Notes: generated from the letters alone by a model not told the origin. A stretch of 64,000 nucleotides of DNA from Anaerolineaceae bacterium (GCA_002702705.1 PABH01000059.1:1-64000), one strand, 5' to 3'; shown: positions 1 through 8,570, counted from the stretch's first letter. Program-made: numbers and translations.

Positions 1-716
1 ACGGGTGGTTTGCTCTGAGGCTATAAGCCTCTTTTGCTGGCTTACGCCTAAAGGCGCTTGCTTTTCCCTCTCTTGAGAGAATCATTTTTATTGGTGTTCA
101 AGCCTTTTGCCTTTGATTCTTTTGCTTACCCCTTAAGGGGTCTCTTTATTACCTGCCACCCCTAAAGGGGTTTTCATACTCTTTCACACTCAGCTTGTCC
201 AGTGCTATGTCATGCTGTTCTTGTTCTGCTATATATTTTTTGATCGTTGCTTCATTCAATCCTACTGTGCTTACATAGTATCCTTCTGACCAAAAATGCC
301 GATTCCCAAACTTGTATTTTAGATTCGCATGTTTGTCAAATATCATCAACGCACTCTTCCCTTTCAGATATCCCATGAAACTCGATACACTATATTTTGG
401 CGGTATGCTCACCAGCATATGTACATGATCCACCATCAAATGCCCCTCTATTATCTTCACTCCTTTATACCCACATAGTTTCCTCAGTATTTCTCCTATA
501 CTTTTTTTATATTCATTGTATATTATTTTCCTCCTATATTTCGGCCCAAATACGATGTGATATTTGCATATCCATTTTGTATGCGATAAACTATTGTTAC
601 GGTTTGCCATCAAATCACCTTTCTTTGCTTTTTTGTTGGGCTTGAACTTCCTTCTATTTTAGCAATAGGTGATTTGTTTGGTTTAACCCTTCTTACCCAC
701 CCGCATAGCGGGTGGC
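1..716 (-). mobile_element. IS200/IS605-type insertion sequence (one end cut by window edge)
   Basis: The element is defined by a lone Y1 (HUH) transposase gene on the minus strand and by hairpins at its ends, as expected for IS200-type elements, which have no terminal inverted repeats. The transposase-proximal end carries a perfect 8-bp stem (CCACCCGC / GCGGGTGG) with an ATA loop at 697-715. On the other side, small hairpins lie at 17-31 (GAGGC..GCCTC), 46-57 (CGCC..GGCG), 131-142 (CCCCTTAAGGGG) and about 159-170. The first bases of the window (CGGGTGG) resemble the right arm of the 697-715 hairpin, so the far end probably lies just outside. There is no accessory tnpB. The exact insertion point is uncertain but lies between 716 and 750, just before the DUF4405 remnant resumes. 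Confidence 0.8.
149..610 (-). CDS. tnpA: IS200-family Y1 transposase TnpA
   Basis: This is a single-strand transposase that cuts and rejoins ssDNA through a tyrosine at hairpin ends. It has 153 residues, normal for the family. The HUH metal-binding motif DHVHML is at residues 61-66 (His62, His64), and the catalytic Tyr is probably Y126 in the helix ATIKKYIAEQ. I start at the ATG at 610 (a TTG precedes it directly) because a GGTGA-like ribosome site lies about 4-5 bases upstream. The gene is complete and has no frameshift, so the element may still be active. Its neighbour is a disrupted DUF4405 gene. Confidence 0.93.
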   Translation of the reverse strand: MANRNNSLSHTKWICKYHIVFGPKYRRKIIYNEYKKSIGEILRKLCGYKGVKIIEGHLMVDHVHMLVSIPPKYSVSSFMGYLKGKSALMIFDKHANLKYKFGNRHFWSEGYYVSTVGLNEATIKKYIAEQEQHDIALDKLSVKEYENPFRGGR

Positions 717-749
717 TGCTCGTTTCTCTCGCTTCGCTCGCTCAACTGA

Positions 750-1083
750 CTAAAGTCTGAGTGGATCGGTACAGGGATGTTCGTGCTGTTTATCAGCCAT
801 CATCTTCTTAACTGGCACTGGTATAAAACGATGTTTAAGGGCAGGTACACCCTGTACCGCATTGTGCAACGTACCATAGATGTATTGGTATTTGCAGCCA
901 TGGTCAGTCTGATGATCAGCGGTATCATGCTTTCTCAGCATGTCTTTGTCATTTTCTCCATCTGTGGAGGAACCTCTTTTGCCAGAATATTGCACATGCT
1001 GGCAACCTATTGGGGTTTTGTTTTAATGGCGTTTCATTTTGGCCTGCAAGACCATTCTGCCATTTTGCAGTCACGGCGGCTGA
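750..1083 (+). pseudogene. DUF4405 membrane protein fragment, N-terminus lost
   Basis: The frame reads EWIGTGMFVLFISHHLLNWH, then KTMFKGRYTLYRIVQ, a hydrophobic stretch ending GIMLSQHVF, and ARILHMLATYWGFVLMAFHFG. This is the conserved core of DUF4405, a small multi-helix membrane family resembling b-type cytochrome subunits, with the paired His residues expected for haem-like binding. Homology is already in progress at 759 (codons for EWIG). It cannot extend left because of a stop at 747 and the IS200 element ending near 716, so the first helix is missing. Homology also ends near 1045 (HFGLQ); the open frame then runs to 1187 with an Arg/Gly-rich tail unlike the family. I read this as an inactive remnant, probably cut by the insertion. 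Confidence 0.72.
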
Positions 1084-1227
1084 AGTCTGGGCCAAACTCT
1101 GACGGCTATCGCCAAGTTGGCGCAAGATGCCGACCTGGCCGAGGCTCTGTCCGTCCATTATTCCGGTGGTCCAGGACTGGTGGATGAAATCGCAAGCTGG
1201 CTCAACCGCAATGGCATTAACGTGTAA
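1084..1227 (+). pseudogene. C-terminal fragment of an unidentified protein
   Basis: In a frame different from the DUF4405 remnant, an uninterrupted 47-codon stretch starts right after a TGA and ends in TAA at 1225-1227. It reads SLGQTLTAIAKLAQDADLAE and ends SWLNRNGINV. The composition is protein-like (amphipathic helices, no low complexity), but there is no start codon or ribosome site, so it looks like the tail of a second gene fused to the DUF4405 scar by deletion. I do not recognise the family. Confidence 0.4.
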
Positions 1228-1316
1228 TTTTTTTATAGGTCTAAGATGGCAAGGCAAAAAAAACCAACCCGGCTCCTTGAGCCCTAAACGAATTTCCTTA
1301 CATTTTGCTAAAACCC

Positions 1317-1347
1317 TTGACTTGGAGTTAACTCCAGGTAGTACGAT
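1317..1347 (+). promoter_or_regulatory. MerR-type promoter/operator of the DUF3737 operon
   Basis: The -35 is TTGACT at 1317-1322 and the -10 is TACGAT at 1342-1347, with a 19-bp spacer. The over-long spacer is the hallmark of promoters that MerR-family activators untwist. The spacer holds a perfect palindrome, TGGAGTTAACTCCA, at 1323-1336. The same arrangement recurs at 5550-5580 in front of the merR gene. Confidence 0.85.
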
Positions 1348-1364
1348 ATACTGAGAGGTGTAAA

Positions 1365-2291
1365 ATGAAAACTTTAGAAGCTGTTGAAAAAAATGAAATA
1401 TCGAGAAAAAAACCGATGGCTAATTTATCATCGAGGGTGAAGATAAAAAACCAGAGATTTGATGAAGAACGTGCTTTGTATAACCTCAGCCAGTCAGATG
1501 TTATAGACTGTATATTTGCAGGCCCTGCAGATGGTGAATCAGCATTGAAAGAAGTGCGCGATGTCAATGTAGTCAATTGTGAATTTTCCTTGCGATACCC
1601 TTTGTGGCATGCAGCAAAGTTCAGCTTGATTGACTCGGTAATGGATTCTCAGAGTAGGGCACCGATTTGGTATTCCGAAGATGGAAATATAAAAGGATGT
1701 CAGATCGATGGTCCTAAGCTCCTCAGAGAATGTCGGAATATACGGATAGAAGATAGCGTCCTTCTCTCTGCAGAATTTGGGTGGAGATGCCATGATCTTG
1801 ACATTGTGACTACCAGGATTGAATCGGAGTATTTGCTGTTTGGGAGCAGCCAGATAAAAATTGACCAGCTGCATATGCAAGGCAAGTATTCCTTTCAATA
1901 TGTGGAACAAATGCATATCAAAGATTCTGTGTTGGAAACCAAAGATGCCTTCTGGCACAGCAAAAATGTGACCATAGAAAACTCTGTTGTGAAGGGTGAA
2001 TATCTGGGTTGGTTTTCGGAAAATCTGACCCTGATCAACTGCCGGATCATTGGCACTCAACCACTTTGTTATTGCGAGAATCTGATGCTGATTAACTGCA
2101 CCATGGAAGATACAGACCTGGCTTTTGAATATTCAGACGTGGACGCAGACATCAATGGTCATATCGTGTCGATCAAAAACCCCAAATCCGGGATTATCTC
2201 GGCGGACAGTGTCAGAGAAATCATTCGGGATAATTCCGTGATGGAATTAAAAGCAGAAATAAAAATCAAAAAACAAACTTCGGTAATTTAG
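1365..2291 (+). CDS. DUF3737 family right-handed beta-helix protein
   Basis: This 308-residue protein consists of many short strand repeats, each with an Asn/Cys- and hydrophobic-rich rung (for example KNVTIENSVVKGEYLGW and NLTLINCRIIGTQPL), which predicts a right-handed parallel beta-helix. The conserved blocks FAGPADGESALKE, DAFWHSKNVT and ADSVREII match DUF3737, a family of unknown biochemistry that often sits beside aldo/keto reductases. The ATG at 1365 follows GAGAGG. About 30 residues of charged N-terminus precede the family core, so a start further in is possible but less well supported. It is the first gene of the MerR-controlled operon. There is no signal peptide, so it is cytoplasmic. 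Confidence 0.85.
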   Translation: MKTLEAVEKNEISRKKPMANLSSRVKIKNQRFDEERALYNLSQSDVIDCIFAGPADGESALKEVRDVNVVNCEFSLRYPLWHAAKFSLIDSVMDSQSRAPIWYSEDGNIKGCQIDGPKLLRECRNIRIEDSVLLSAEFGWRCHDLDIVTTRIESEYLLFGSSQIKIDQLHMQGKYSFQYVEQMHIKDSVLETKDAFWHSKNVTIENSVVKGEYLGWFSENLTLINCRIIGTQPLCYCENLMLINCTMEDTDLAFEYSDVDADINGHIVSIKNPKSGIISADSVREIIRDNSVMELKAEIKIKKQTSVI

Positions 2292-2364
2292 TTAATTCAT
2301 AGAAAGATACACATAAAAGGTTGAGCTATACCGGAATTGAAATCAACACAATAAAAAGGAGAAT

Positions 2365-3276
2365 ATGATGATTTTGAAAGAAACTTACACACTATCGAAT
2401 GGCGTGGCGATCCCAAAGCTGGGTCTTGGAACCTGGTTTATCAGTGACACCGATGTCGTACGGGCCGTGATCGAAGCTACGAAACTTGGCTACCGCCATA
2501 TTGATACAGCCCAGGCATACCAAAACGAACGCGGCGTTGGCAAGGGCATTCAGACCTGTGGCATCAAGCGAGAAGACTTGTTCGTGACCACAAAACTCGC
2601 GGCAGAGATTAAATCATTCAAAAAAGCTGTTTCAGCAATTGACAAATCGCTTACAGCACTTGGTCTTGATTATATTGACATGATGCTAATTCATAGCCCC
2701 CAACCTTGGAGTAAATTTGGTGATGAGGAACGCTATTTTGAAGGAAATTTAGAGGTATGGCGAGCGTTAGAAGAAGCCTATACAGCTGGAAAACTTCGTG
2801 CAATTGGTTTATCAAACTTTGAAGAAAATGACATTGATAATATTTACGAATCCAGTTCTATCAAACCAATGGTGAATCAAATCCTTGCGCATATCAGCAA
2901 TACTCCTTCAAATTTGATTCAATATAATCAAGAACGTGGAATCCTGGTCGAAGCATACTCACCGATAGCACATGGTGAATTACTAAAAAATCAGGAAGTA
3001 CAAGAAATTGCGGAAAAATATAATGTCACAATTCCTCAATTAAGTATTCGTTACGATCTTCAACTTGGTCTTCTTCCGTTACCAAAAACCGCAAACCCAC
3101 AGCATATGAAAAATAATGCCGACATTGATTTTATGATTTCAGAATCGGATATGGACTTTTTAAGGAATATCGAGCAAATAAAAGATTATGGAAGCGCCAG
3201 TATGATGCCCGTATATGGGGGTAAATTGAATTTAAAAACCCTATTTTCAATGATGTGGCGATCTATTCGAGGTTAA
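2365..3276 (+). CDS. Aldo/keto reductase
   Basis: A 303-residue NADPH-dependent oxidoreductase of the AKR superfamily, single TIM barrel, which reduces aldehydes or ketones. The catalytic tetrad can be placed: Asp47 and Tyr52 in HIDTAQAYQNE, Lys77 in TTKLA and His110 in LIHSP. The cofactor-binding tail appears around LLPLPKTANPQHMKNN. The start ATG follows AAAAAGGAG. It is the second gene of the operon, between the DUF3737 gene and a CMD-family gene. That neighbourhood, with a MerR regulator, suggests a role in electrophile or aldehyde detoxification; the true substrate cannot be read from sequence. Confidence 0.92.
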   Translation: MMILKETYTLSNGVAIPKLGLGTWFISDTDVVRAVIEATKLGYRHIDTAQAYQNERGVGKGIQTCGIKREDLFVTTKLAAEIKSFKKAVSAIDKSLTALGLDYIDMMLIHSPQPWSKFGDEERYFEGNLEVWRALEEAYTAGKLRAIGLSNFEENDIDNIYESSSIKPMVNQILAHISNTPSNLIQYNQERGILVEAYSPIAHGELLKNQEVQEIAEKYNVTIPQLSIRYDLQLGLLPLPKTANPQHMKNNADIDFMISESDMDFLRNIEQIKDYGSASMMPVYGGKLNLKTLFSMMWRSIRG

Positions 3277-3316
3277 AAAAACAACTTATTGAATGGATAT
3301 TAGAAATGGAGATGTT

Positions 3317-4081
3317 ATGATGGGTCGAGAAAAACAAACAACGAAAACAATGCAGCATTTGGGTATTCAGAACAATCATTTAGCAGTTGCGTTCCCTGAA
3401 TTTGAGACAATAAAAAATCAATTTATTTACGGCGAAGTCCGCAGGCAGGGAGAATTGAATGAAAAACTGCAAATGTTGGTTGTTATCGCAGCACTAATAA
3501 CTGTTGAGGGTGAGGATTTATCGGAACAGATCAATGCTGCTTTGCAGGTAGATGTTTCCCCAATTGAACTACAAGAGGTATTTCATCAGGTAGCACCATA
3601 TATTGGTTTTGCAAAAGCAGAAAAGGGATTGTCAGTTCTAAAAAAGGTTTTTGAAACAAGAGAAATTACTTTGCCATTAGAAAAGCAGAGCACAGTCACT
3701 GATGATACACGCCTGGAAAATGGCATCAATGTCCAAAAGACCTTATTTGGGCCTGTGATTGATAATATGAGAGCTAACGCACCGGAAGATCAAAGATTTT
3801 TACAAGATTATCTATCTGCTTACTGCTTTGGTGATACATATACAAGAGGAGGATTAGATATCAAGACACGCGAATTATTGACTTTCGTATGCATCATTTC
3901 GTTAGGTTGTTGCGAAAATCAAGCAAAAGCTCATGTTGGTGGAAATATGACGATTGGAAACGGTCCATCTGAGCTTCTGGCCGCCGTAACTCAGTGTTTA
4001 CCCTATATCGGATTTCCAAAAACATTGAATGCAGTTTCGGCTATTAATGAAATCATGAAAATGAAAAATAAAACAGAATGA
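3317..4081 (+). CDS. Carboxymuconolactone decarboxylase family protein (two CMD repeats)
   Basis: The protein has about 254 residues with two CMD/AhpD-like helical repeats. The second repeat carries RELLTFVCIISLGCCENQAK followed by HVGGNMTIG. The catalytic AhpD CxxC pair is not present in its usual form: the second repeat has CCENQAKAH. Peroxidase activity is therefore doubtful, and a decarboxylase- or isomerase-like role is equally possible. I place the start at 3317 (ATGATG) rather than at the upstream in-frame ATG at 3293, because GGAG at 3308-3311 is well spaced only for 3317/3320. It sits in the MerR-linked operon, followed 7 bp later by the cupin gene. Confidence 0.85.
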   Translation: MMGREKQTTKTMQHLGIQNNHLAVAFPEFETIKNQFIYGEVRRQGELNEKLQMLVVIAALITVEGEDLSEQINAALQVDVSPIELQEVFHQVAPYIGFAKAEKGLSVLKKVFETREITLPLEKQSTVTDDTRLENGINVQKTLFGPVIDNMRANAPEDQRFLQDYLSAYCFGDTYTRGGLDIKTRELLTFVCIISLGCCENQAKAHVGGNMTIGNGPSELLAAVTQCLPYIGFPKTLNAVSAINEIMKMKNKTE

Positions 4082-4088
4082 GGAAAAA

Positions 4089-4523
4089 ATGAAGTACAAG
4101 AATAAAAAAGATTTTGAGAATGCAAACATGTTTGGAACTGGTGTACCAAATGAAATGTTCGACAAATATTTCACAGGAGATTCTTTTCTAAATATATTAA
4201 CAAAACCGGGAGAAAGTCCTGTTTTTTTGGCAAACGTAACATTTGAACCGGGATGCCGCAATCATTGGCACATTCACCATGCAGCAAAGGGAGGCGGGCA
4301 AATCCTGATCTGCACAGCTGGAGAAGGATGGTACCAGCAAGAAGGAAAAGAAGCGGTCAGTTTACAAGAGGGATCTATTGTCTACATTCCTACAGGAATA
4401 AAACATTGGCATGGTGCAAAAACAGACAGCTGGTTTAGCCATATTTCTGCTGAAATTCCCGGTGAAGAAAAAAATAATGAGTGGCTTGAACCGGTTTCTG
4501 ATGAGTTTTATAACAAACTATAA
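4089..4523 (+). CDS. Cupin-domain protein
   Basis: A 144-residue single-domain cupin. Motif 1 is HWHIHHAAKGGGQILICTAG (metal ligands His-x-His, then Gln in place of the usual Glu region) and motif 2 is GSIVYIPTGIKHWHGA with the third His. Such small cupins with CMD partners are common in electrophile-response operons; some act as isomerases or dioxygenases. The gene is 7 bp after the CMD gene with AGGAAAAA as its ribosome site, so it is co-transcribed. It is cytoplasmic, and the substrate is unknown. Confidence 0.88.
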   Translation: MKYKNKKDFENANMFGTGVPNEMFDKYFTGDSFLNILTKPGESPVFLANVTFEPGCRNHWHIHHAAKGGGQILICTAGEGWYQQEGKEAVSLQEGSIVYIPTGIKHWHGAKTDSWFSHISAEIPGEEKNNEWLEPVSDEFYNKL

Positions 4524-4616
4524 ACATGATGAAGGTTTCAATCAAACCCATTGAGCGAATTGGAATTGTGTGGTTATTAAAAACCAAAAGAAAAACGATT
4601 TTTTAAAGGAGTAAAA

Positions 4617-5234
4617 ATGTTCAAACAAATTTACCCAACAAGTGTGTTCATTCTTTTTGCTGCCATTCTAGCAGCATGCACAAGAGCACCTTCACTCACA
4701 CCAGAGCCAACGGAAGCGCTTTCTCTCTCCGCCACTACTGTTTTAATAACCACTATTCCATCATCTTCTGTTTCTCCGCCCGTTACATCAACAGAAATTT
4801 TACCCAGTAAAACACCAACCCGCGAGGAAACACTACCGAACTCTATTCAAAATCATGCAGAATTTATGGAGATCAATCAAATGAATATAAAGATCGGAGA
4901 GTATACACTAAAAGCAACGCTCGCGGAAAATTCTTCGGTGGATGCTCTTAAAGAAGTGCTCGCCAAGGGTCCTATCACAATCGATATGCGAGATTATGCC
5001 AACATGGAAAAAGTTGGTCCGCTCGGTATGGACCTGCCAAGAAATGATACACAAATAACAACACAAGCGGGAGATATTATCCTTTATCAGGGTAGTGCAT
5101 TGGTAATTTATTATGAGCCGAATTCCTGGAACTTCACCAGATTGGGAAAAATCAATGATGTTTCAGCAGAAGAGTTGAAAAAAATTCTTGGTACTGGTAA
5201 CGTAACGATTACGCTTTCTTTAGAATCAGAATAG
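4617..5234 (+). CDS. Lipoprotein with cyclophilin-like domain
   Basis: A 205-residue exported lipoprotein. A hydrophobic signal peptide ends in the lipobox LAAC with the modified Cys at residue 21. A Ser/Thr/Pro-rich linker of about 65 residues follows, then a C-terminal domain of about 115 residues (MNIKIGEYTLKATLAEN ... ITIDMRDYANMEKVGPLG ... GDIILYQGSALVIYYEP). That pattern matches the cyclophilin-like beta-barrel family (Cyclophil_like) often found as the last member of such AKR/cupin operons. Prolyl isomerase activity is not established for this family. The start follows AAAGGAG. It is probably the last gene of the MerR operon, with 93 bp between it and the cupin gene. Confidence 0.85.
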   Translation: MFKQIYPTSVFILFAAILAACTRAPSLTPEPTEALSLSATTVLITTIPSSSVSPPVTSTEILPSKTPTREETLPNSIQNHAEFMEINQMNIKIGEYTLKATLAENSSVDALKEVLAKGPITIDMRDYANMEKVGPLGMDLPRNDTQITTQAGDIILYQGSALVIYYEPNSWNFTRLGKINDVSAEELKKILGTGNVTITLSLESE

Positions 5235-5549
5235 CCATAAGAAAATATTGGTTGTTTTCCTGGCAGAACGAGAATTAAATTCGGTAACATGTTGAGAGAA
5301 AGATGAAATAACTTATGACGATAAAGGTGGGGTTCCCCAACAACATGATTATCTTCTATATGCACAAAGTTAGTAGTCGTGAACTTATTGTATTTAAGAA
5401 GATCGGATCTTCAATAAAACCATAATCTTCAACTTAAGCTTTTTGTTTCACTTCTGTTTTTAGTTTTATCCACGAAAATCAAGAAAAGAAACCCGTCCAC
5501 ATTTTACGTGTTATTTTGTGATTAGCTCTGAGAAAAACAAACCGAATCC
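5235..5549. other. Intergenic stretch without recognisable gene
   Basis: About 315 bp between the lipoprotein gene and the merR promoter. I see no convincing open frame, RNA gene or GC-rich terminator. The composition is A/T-rich with short broken frames, so it could be decayed coding sequence, but nothing is identifiable. Confidence 0.5.
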
Positions 5550-5580
5550 TTGACTTGGAGTCAACTCCAAGTATTATTAT
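5550..5580 (+). promoter_or_regulatory. MerR-type autoregulated promoter/operator
   Basis: The -35 is TTGACT at 5550-5555 and the -10 is TATTAT at 5575-5580, with the same 19-bp spacer as at 1317-1347. The spacer region contains a perfect inverted repeat, CTTGGAGT-CA-ACTCCAAG, at 5554-5571. It lies about 78 bp upstream of the merR start and shares its operator with the DUF3737 operon. Confidence 0.87.
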
Positions 5581-5657
5581 ATAAACATAAAATTTGTGTA
5601 CTAGCATCCTTGAAACTAATAAAAAATCACAACAAGTGAAAAATGAGGTCATTATAT

Positions 5658-6044
5658 ATGAAAATTGCTGAAGTTAGCCAAAAATTTGATATATCAGCGG
5701 ATACACTTCGATACTACGAACGTATTGGTTTGCTCCCTGGTGTCAACCGAAGTGAAGGGGGCATAAGAGATTACACGGAAGAAGACTGCAATTGGGTCGA
5801 GTTTATCAAGTGCATGCGCGGAGCCGGACTATCAATCGAGTCACTAATTGAATATGTTTCTCTGTTCCAGCAGGGTGAAAAAACCTTAAAAGCAAGAAAA
5901 GAAATCTTAATCGATCAGCGGGAAGAATTGGAAAACAGAATAATCGAAATGCAGGAAACCCTGGAACGACTTGACAAAAAAATTGAATATTATGAGAGCC
6001 ATTTGATTCCTGCACAGGATATGCTAGTGATAGCAGAGAATTAA
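5658..6044 (+). CDS. MerR-family transcriptional regulator
   Basis: A 128-residue MerR protein. The N-terminal winged HTH is MKIAEVSQKFDISADTLRYY followed by ERIGLLPGV and GGIRDYTEED, and a long coiled-coil dimerisation helix follows (residues about 75-118). No Cys cluster of a metal sensor is seen, so an aldehyde/electrophile sensor of the AdhR/YyaN kind is more likely. The start at 5658 is preferred over the in-frame ATG at 5643 because GAGG at 5645-5648 is correctly spaced and because MKIAEV is the usual family N-terminus. It probably activates its own promoter and the operon at 1365-5234. Confidence 0.93.
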   Translation: MKIAEVSQKFDISADTLRYYERIGLLPGVNRSEGGIRDYTEEDCNWVEFIKCMRGAGLSIESLIEYVSLFQQGEKTLKARKEILIDQREELENRIIEMQETLERLDKKIEYYESHLIPAQDMLVIAEN

Positions 6045-6115
6045 TGTCCAAACTATATTCATATGTATGATAAAGCTTAAATAATTGAGCAAAACAAACA
6101 GGATTCGAGGTAAGG

Positions 6116-6973
6116 TTGGAAATTTATGTTGGGCTAGATATTGGCGGCACAAAGTTTATGGCCGCTAGTGCAAATAAAGAAGGTAAAATTCTTCACCGCG
6201 TTCGGGCTGATACTTCTACTAGTCTGGAAAAGGATCTTGCTCAATTACAGACCATGATCACGGAAGTCAGCCGGGGTAAAACCATCTCAGGCATTGGCGC
6301 TGCCATCGGTGGTCCCCTGGACTGGAAAATGGGTATTGTTTCTCCCCTGCACCAGCCAGCATGGCGTAATGTTCCTTTAAAAGAGATCATGGAAACTAAA
6401 TGGAACTGTCCATTTTTTGTAGATGTCGATACCAACGTAGCCGCCTTGGGAGAGTATTCCCGCTCCAACCTGAATGTTCACAAATTTGTTTACCTGACCC
6501 TCAGCACCGGTATGGGTGGTGCATTGATCATTGATGGAAAAGTAGACCGCGGCCTAAAGGGTGCCCATCCTGAAATCGGTCATCAATCCATTCCCTACCG
6601 CTGCCAATATCCCCAGCGAGTTTATTGTGAATGCGGTCTATCGGATTGTTTAGAAGGGTTAATCTCTGGCAATGCTATTCGCCGTATTTACCAAAAACCA
6701 GCCGAACAATTATTACCGGATGAATGGGAGGAAGTAGCTTACAATCTAGGACAAGGGCTGCGTAACATCGCCACCCTTTATGCGCCTGATCTCATTCACA
6801 TCGGCGGTGGTGTCGCGATAGGTGGTGGAGAAAAATTGATCCAAAAAACAGCGTTGGTTATGCAAGACCATTTACGTCTTGTCCCGCCGCCACAAGTTCG
6901 TTTGAGCACCCTCGGTTACGACACCGCTTTAATCGGTGCTTTAACCATCGCAAAAGAAGGGCTTAGCCAGTAA
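6116..6973 (+). CDS. ROK-family sugar kinase (copy 1)
   Basis: A 285-residue ROK kinase of glucokinase, fructokinase or N-acetylhexosamine kinase type, which phosphorylates a free hexose in the cytoplasm. The phosphate-binding motif GLDIGGTKFMAAS is at the N-terminus, the catalytic-Asp region is FVDVDTNVAALGE, the second ATP motif is LTLSTGMGGA, and the Zn-binding ROK signature CECGLSDCLE is present. The start is a TTG at 6116 after GAGGTAAGG; the paralogue at 50273 has an ATG in the same position and the same leader (GAGGTAAG). The two proteins have the same length, align without gaps and are roughly four-fifths identical by eye. The sugar is not determinable. Confidence 0.9.
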   Translation: MEIYVGLDIGGTKFMAASANKEGKILHRVRADTSTSLEKDLAQLQTMITEVSRGKTISGIGAAIGGPLDWKMGIVSPLHQPAWRNVPLKEIMETKWNCPFFVDVDTNVAALGEYSRSNLNVHKFVYLTLSTGMGGALIIDGKVDRGLKGAHPEIGHQSIPYRCQYPQRVYCECGLSDCLEGLISGNAIRRIYQKPAEQLLPDEWEEVAYNLGQGLRNIATLYAPDLIHIGGGVAIGGGEKLIQKTALVMQDHLRLVPPPQVRLSTLGYDTALIGALTIAKEGLSQ

Positions 6974-7090
6974 ATTTTCTCAGATAAGGTTTTATATAAA
7001 CCTGTGTGGTTCATCTCGAAGGTCTACGACCATTTTATAAGGAAGAGAAAGTGAAAAAAACAGGTCCTGTTCGATTTCGATTTACTCTGG

Positions 7091-7178
7091 TATCGAGAAG
7101 ATTTCGAACCTTCTGCCCAGACGATAAGTCATAATCCCAAATCCCTAGTTTTTATTCGGCGGACATTGTAAACACCTT
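7091..7178 (-). repeat. Degenerate tRNA-3'-half repeat, copy A
   Basis: Within the 347-bp gap between the ROK kinase and the SDR gene, the sequence matches copy B (8571-8755). A T-arm-like block GATTTCGAACCTTCTG, then ATAAGTCATAATCCCAAATCC, then a block TTCGGCGGAC..TGTAAACACC that corresponds to TTCAGCGAGT..TGTAAACC of the 14.1-kb copy. It is clearly degraded. The rest of the gap shows no gene. Confidence 0.5.
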
Positions 7179-7320
7179 CACTTGAAACCCTAATTATTAA
7201 ACCTTTTCATTTTTCAGAGATTGGACTAACATAAAGTATGGTACATAAATTAAGGGTAGGACAATTTTGTCCAGAATTATTAACGATTATGCCGCATGAT
7301 GATAAAAAGGATGAAAGCTG

Positions 7321-8166
7321 ATGAAATTATTGGACGGGAAAACAGCAGTTATTACGGGTTCAAGCAAAGGGTTGGGGTTCGCAATTGCCAAAGCCTTTGC
7401 GGAACAAGGAGCGAATGTCATTTTAGCAGCCCGAACAGAAAAAACACTTCAATCATCTGTGAATGACTTAAAAAACGAGGGATACAAGGCTGAAGGTTTC
7501 GCCTGTGATACTACGAAACTCGAGAATATGGAGATGTTAGCAGGGGAGGCTATTTCAACTTTTGGTCGTCTTGATATTTGGGTAAACAATGCCGGCATTG
7601 GTGCTCCATATGGATTAACCATGTCCATCTCTCCAGAGCGTATAAAAAAGGTTGTGGATACCAATATTATGGGTGTCTATTATGGCTCCCATGTGGCTAT
7701 GCAGCATTTTTTAGCTCAAGGCTCCGGTAAGCTGATTAACATGCTAGGTCGAGGAGATTCTGGACCAGTTCCCTTTCAAAATGCATATGCATCCAGTAAG
7801 GTTTGGGTAAAAAATTTTACTAGAGCCCTTGCCAAAGAATATGCTAGGACGGGTGTCGAAGTGATGGCTTTTAATCCGGGATTGGTGATTACCGATATGC
7901 TAACACAGGTAGATGTCATTGATGGATATGAAAAGAAAGTATTACCATTAAATACCGTCATTCGTTTCTGGGGTAATATGCCTGAAAAACCTGCCCAAAA
8001 AGTAGTCTGGATGGCTTCCTCAGCCACAGATCACAGAAATGGACTGATGGTTAATTTCCTGTCTTTTGGCCGGATGATGGTAGGCATTGGCAAGGAACTT
8101 TGGCGGCTGCTCACCCGCGCTCCAATTAAGACACCTACAATTCAAGTTCGAGTAACCAAAAAGTAA
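7321..8166 (+). CDS. SDR-family NAD(P)-dependent oxidoreductase
   Basis: A 281-residue classical short-chain dehydrogenase. The Rossmann glycine motif TGSSKGLG is at residues 12-19, NNAG at 89-92, and the active site is Asn115, Ser147, Tyr156 and Lys160 (YASSK). The C-terminal 40 residues are basic and extend beyond the catalytic core. The ATG follows AAAAGGATGAAAGC. It stands alone, with its own terminator downstream at 8238-8273. Neither substrate nor pathway is indicated by the neighbours. Confidence 0.9.
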   Translation: MKLLDGKTAVITGSSKGLGFAIAKAFAEQGANVILAARTEKTLQSSVNDLKNEGYKAEGFACDTTKLENMEMLAGEAISTFGRLDIWVNNAGIGAPYGLTMSISPERIKKVVDTNIMGVYYGSHVAMQHFLAQGSGKLINMLGRGDSGPVPFQNAYASSKVWVKNFTRALAKEYARTGVEVMAFNPGLVITDMLTQVDVIDGYEKKVLPLNTVIRFWGNMPEKPAQKVVWMASSATDHRNGLMVNFLSFGRMMVGIGKELWRLLTRAPIKTPTIQVRVTKK

Positions 8167-8237
8167 GTTTTTGAGAAGATTGTTGAAAAACAAACAATTT
8201 TTAGTTCATAACAAATAGGGAAAATGGTATCGAAAGC

Positions 8238-8273
8238 AAAAAGACCGCCTAAAATCACAGGTGGTCTTTTTTT
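8238..8273 (+). terminator. Rho-independent terminator after the SDR gene
   Basis: The stem AAAGACCGCCT pairs with AGGTGGTCTTT (one G-T pair) around an 8-base loop, followed by a run of T ending at 8273. It lies 70 bp after the SDR stop codon. Confidence 0.9.
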
Positions 8274-8536
8274 AGCAGTAGAAATAGGAGAAAATCATCT
8301 CCTATTTCCCATATTTAATTATCTGTTTCAGCGTTTTATTATTAGTTGATCATTATACAATATACATCCAATAATAAATGATATCTAGAAAAGGTTTTCA
8401 CCTAAAAAGAATTTTCATCTTAAGAGGAAAAAGCCCAGAAGTAAAGTGGACCAAATTGGGAAAAAAGAAGATAAAAGGATCCTTAGTGGTGATCTCCCCC
8501 TAGATAGGTTCCCACCAACGAAGAAACTTTCCTAAC

Positions 8537-8561
8537 AAAAAACCGTCCTATTCAGGACGGT
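8537..8561 (-). terminator. Rho-independent terminator reading leftward
   Basis: A perfect 8-bp stem ACCGTCCT / AGGACGGT at 8542-8561 with an ATTC loop is followed, in the minus-strand direction, by six T. It sits directly downstream of the tRNA-3'-half of copy B, closing the transcription unit that would start at the promoter at 8723-8751. Confidence 0.88.
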
Positions 8562-8570
8562 CTCTATCAG

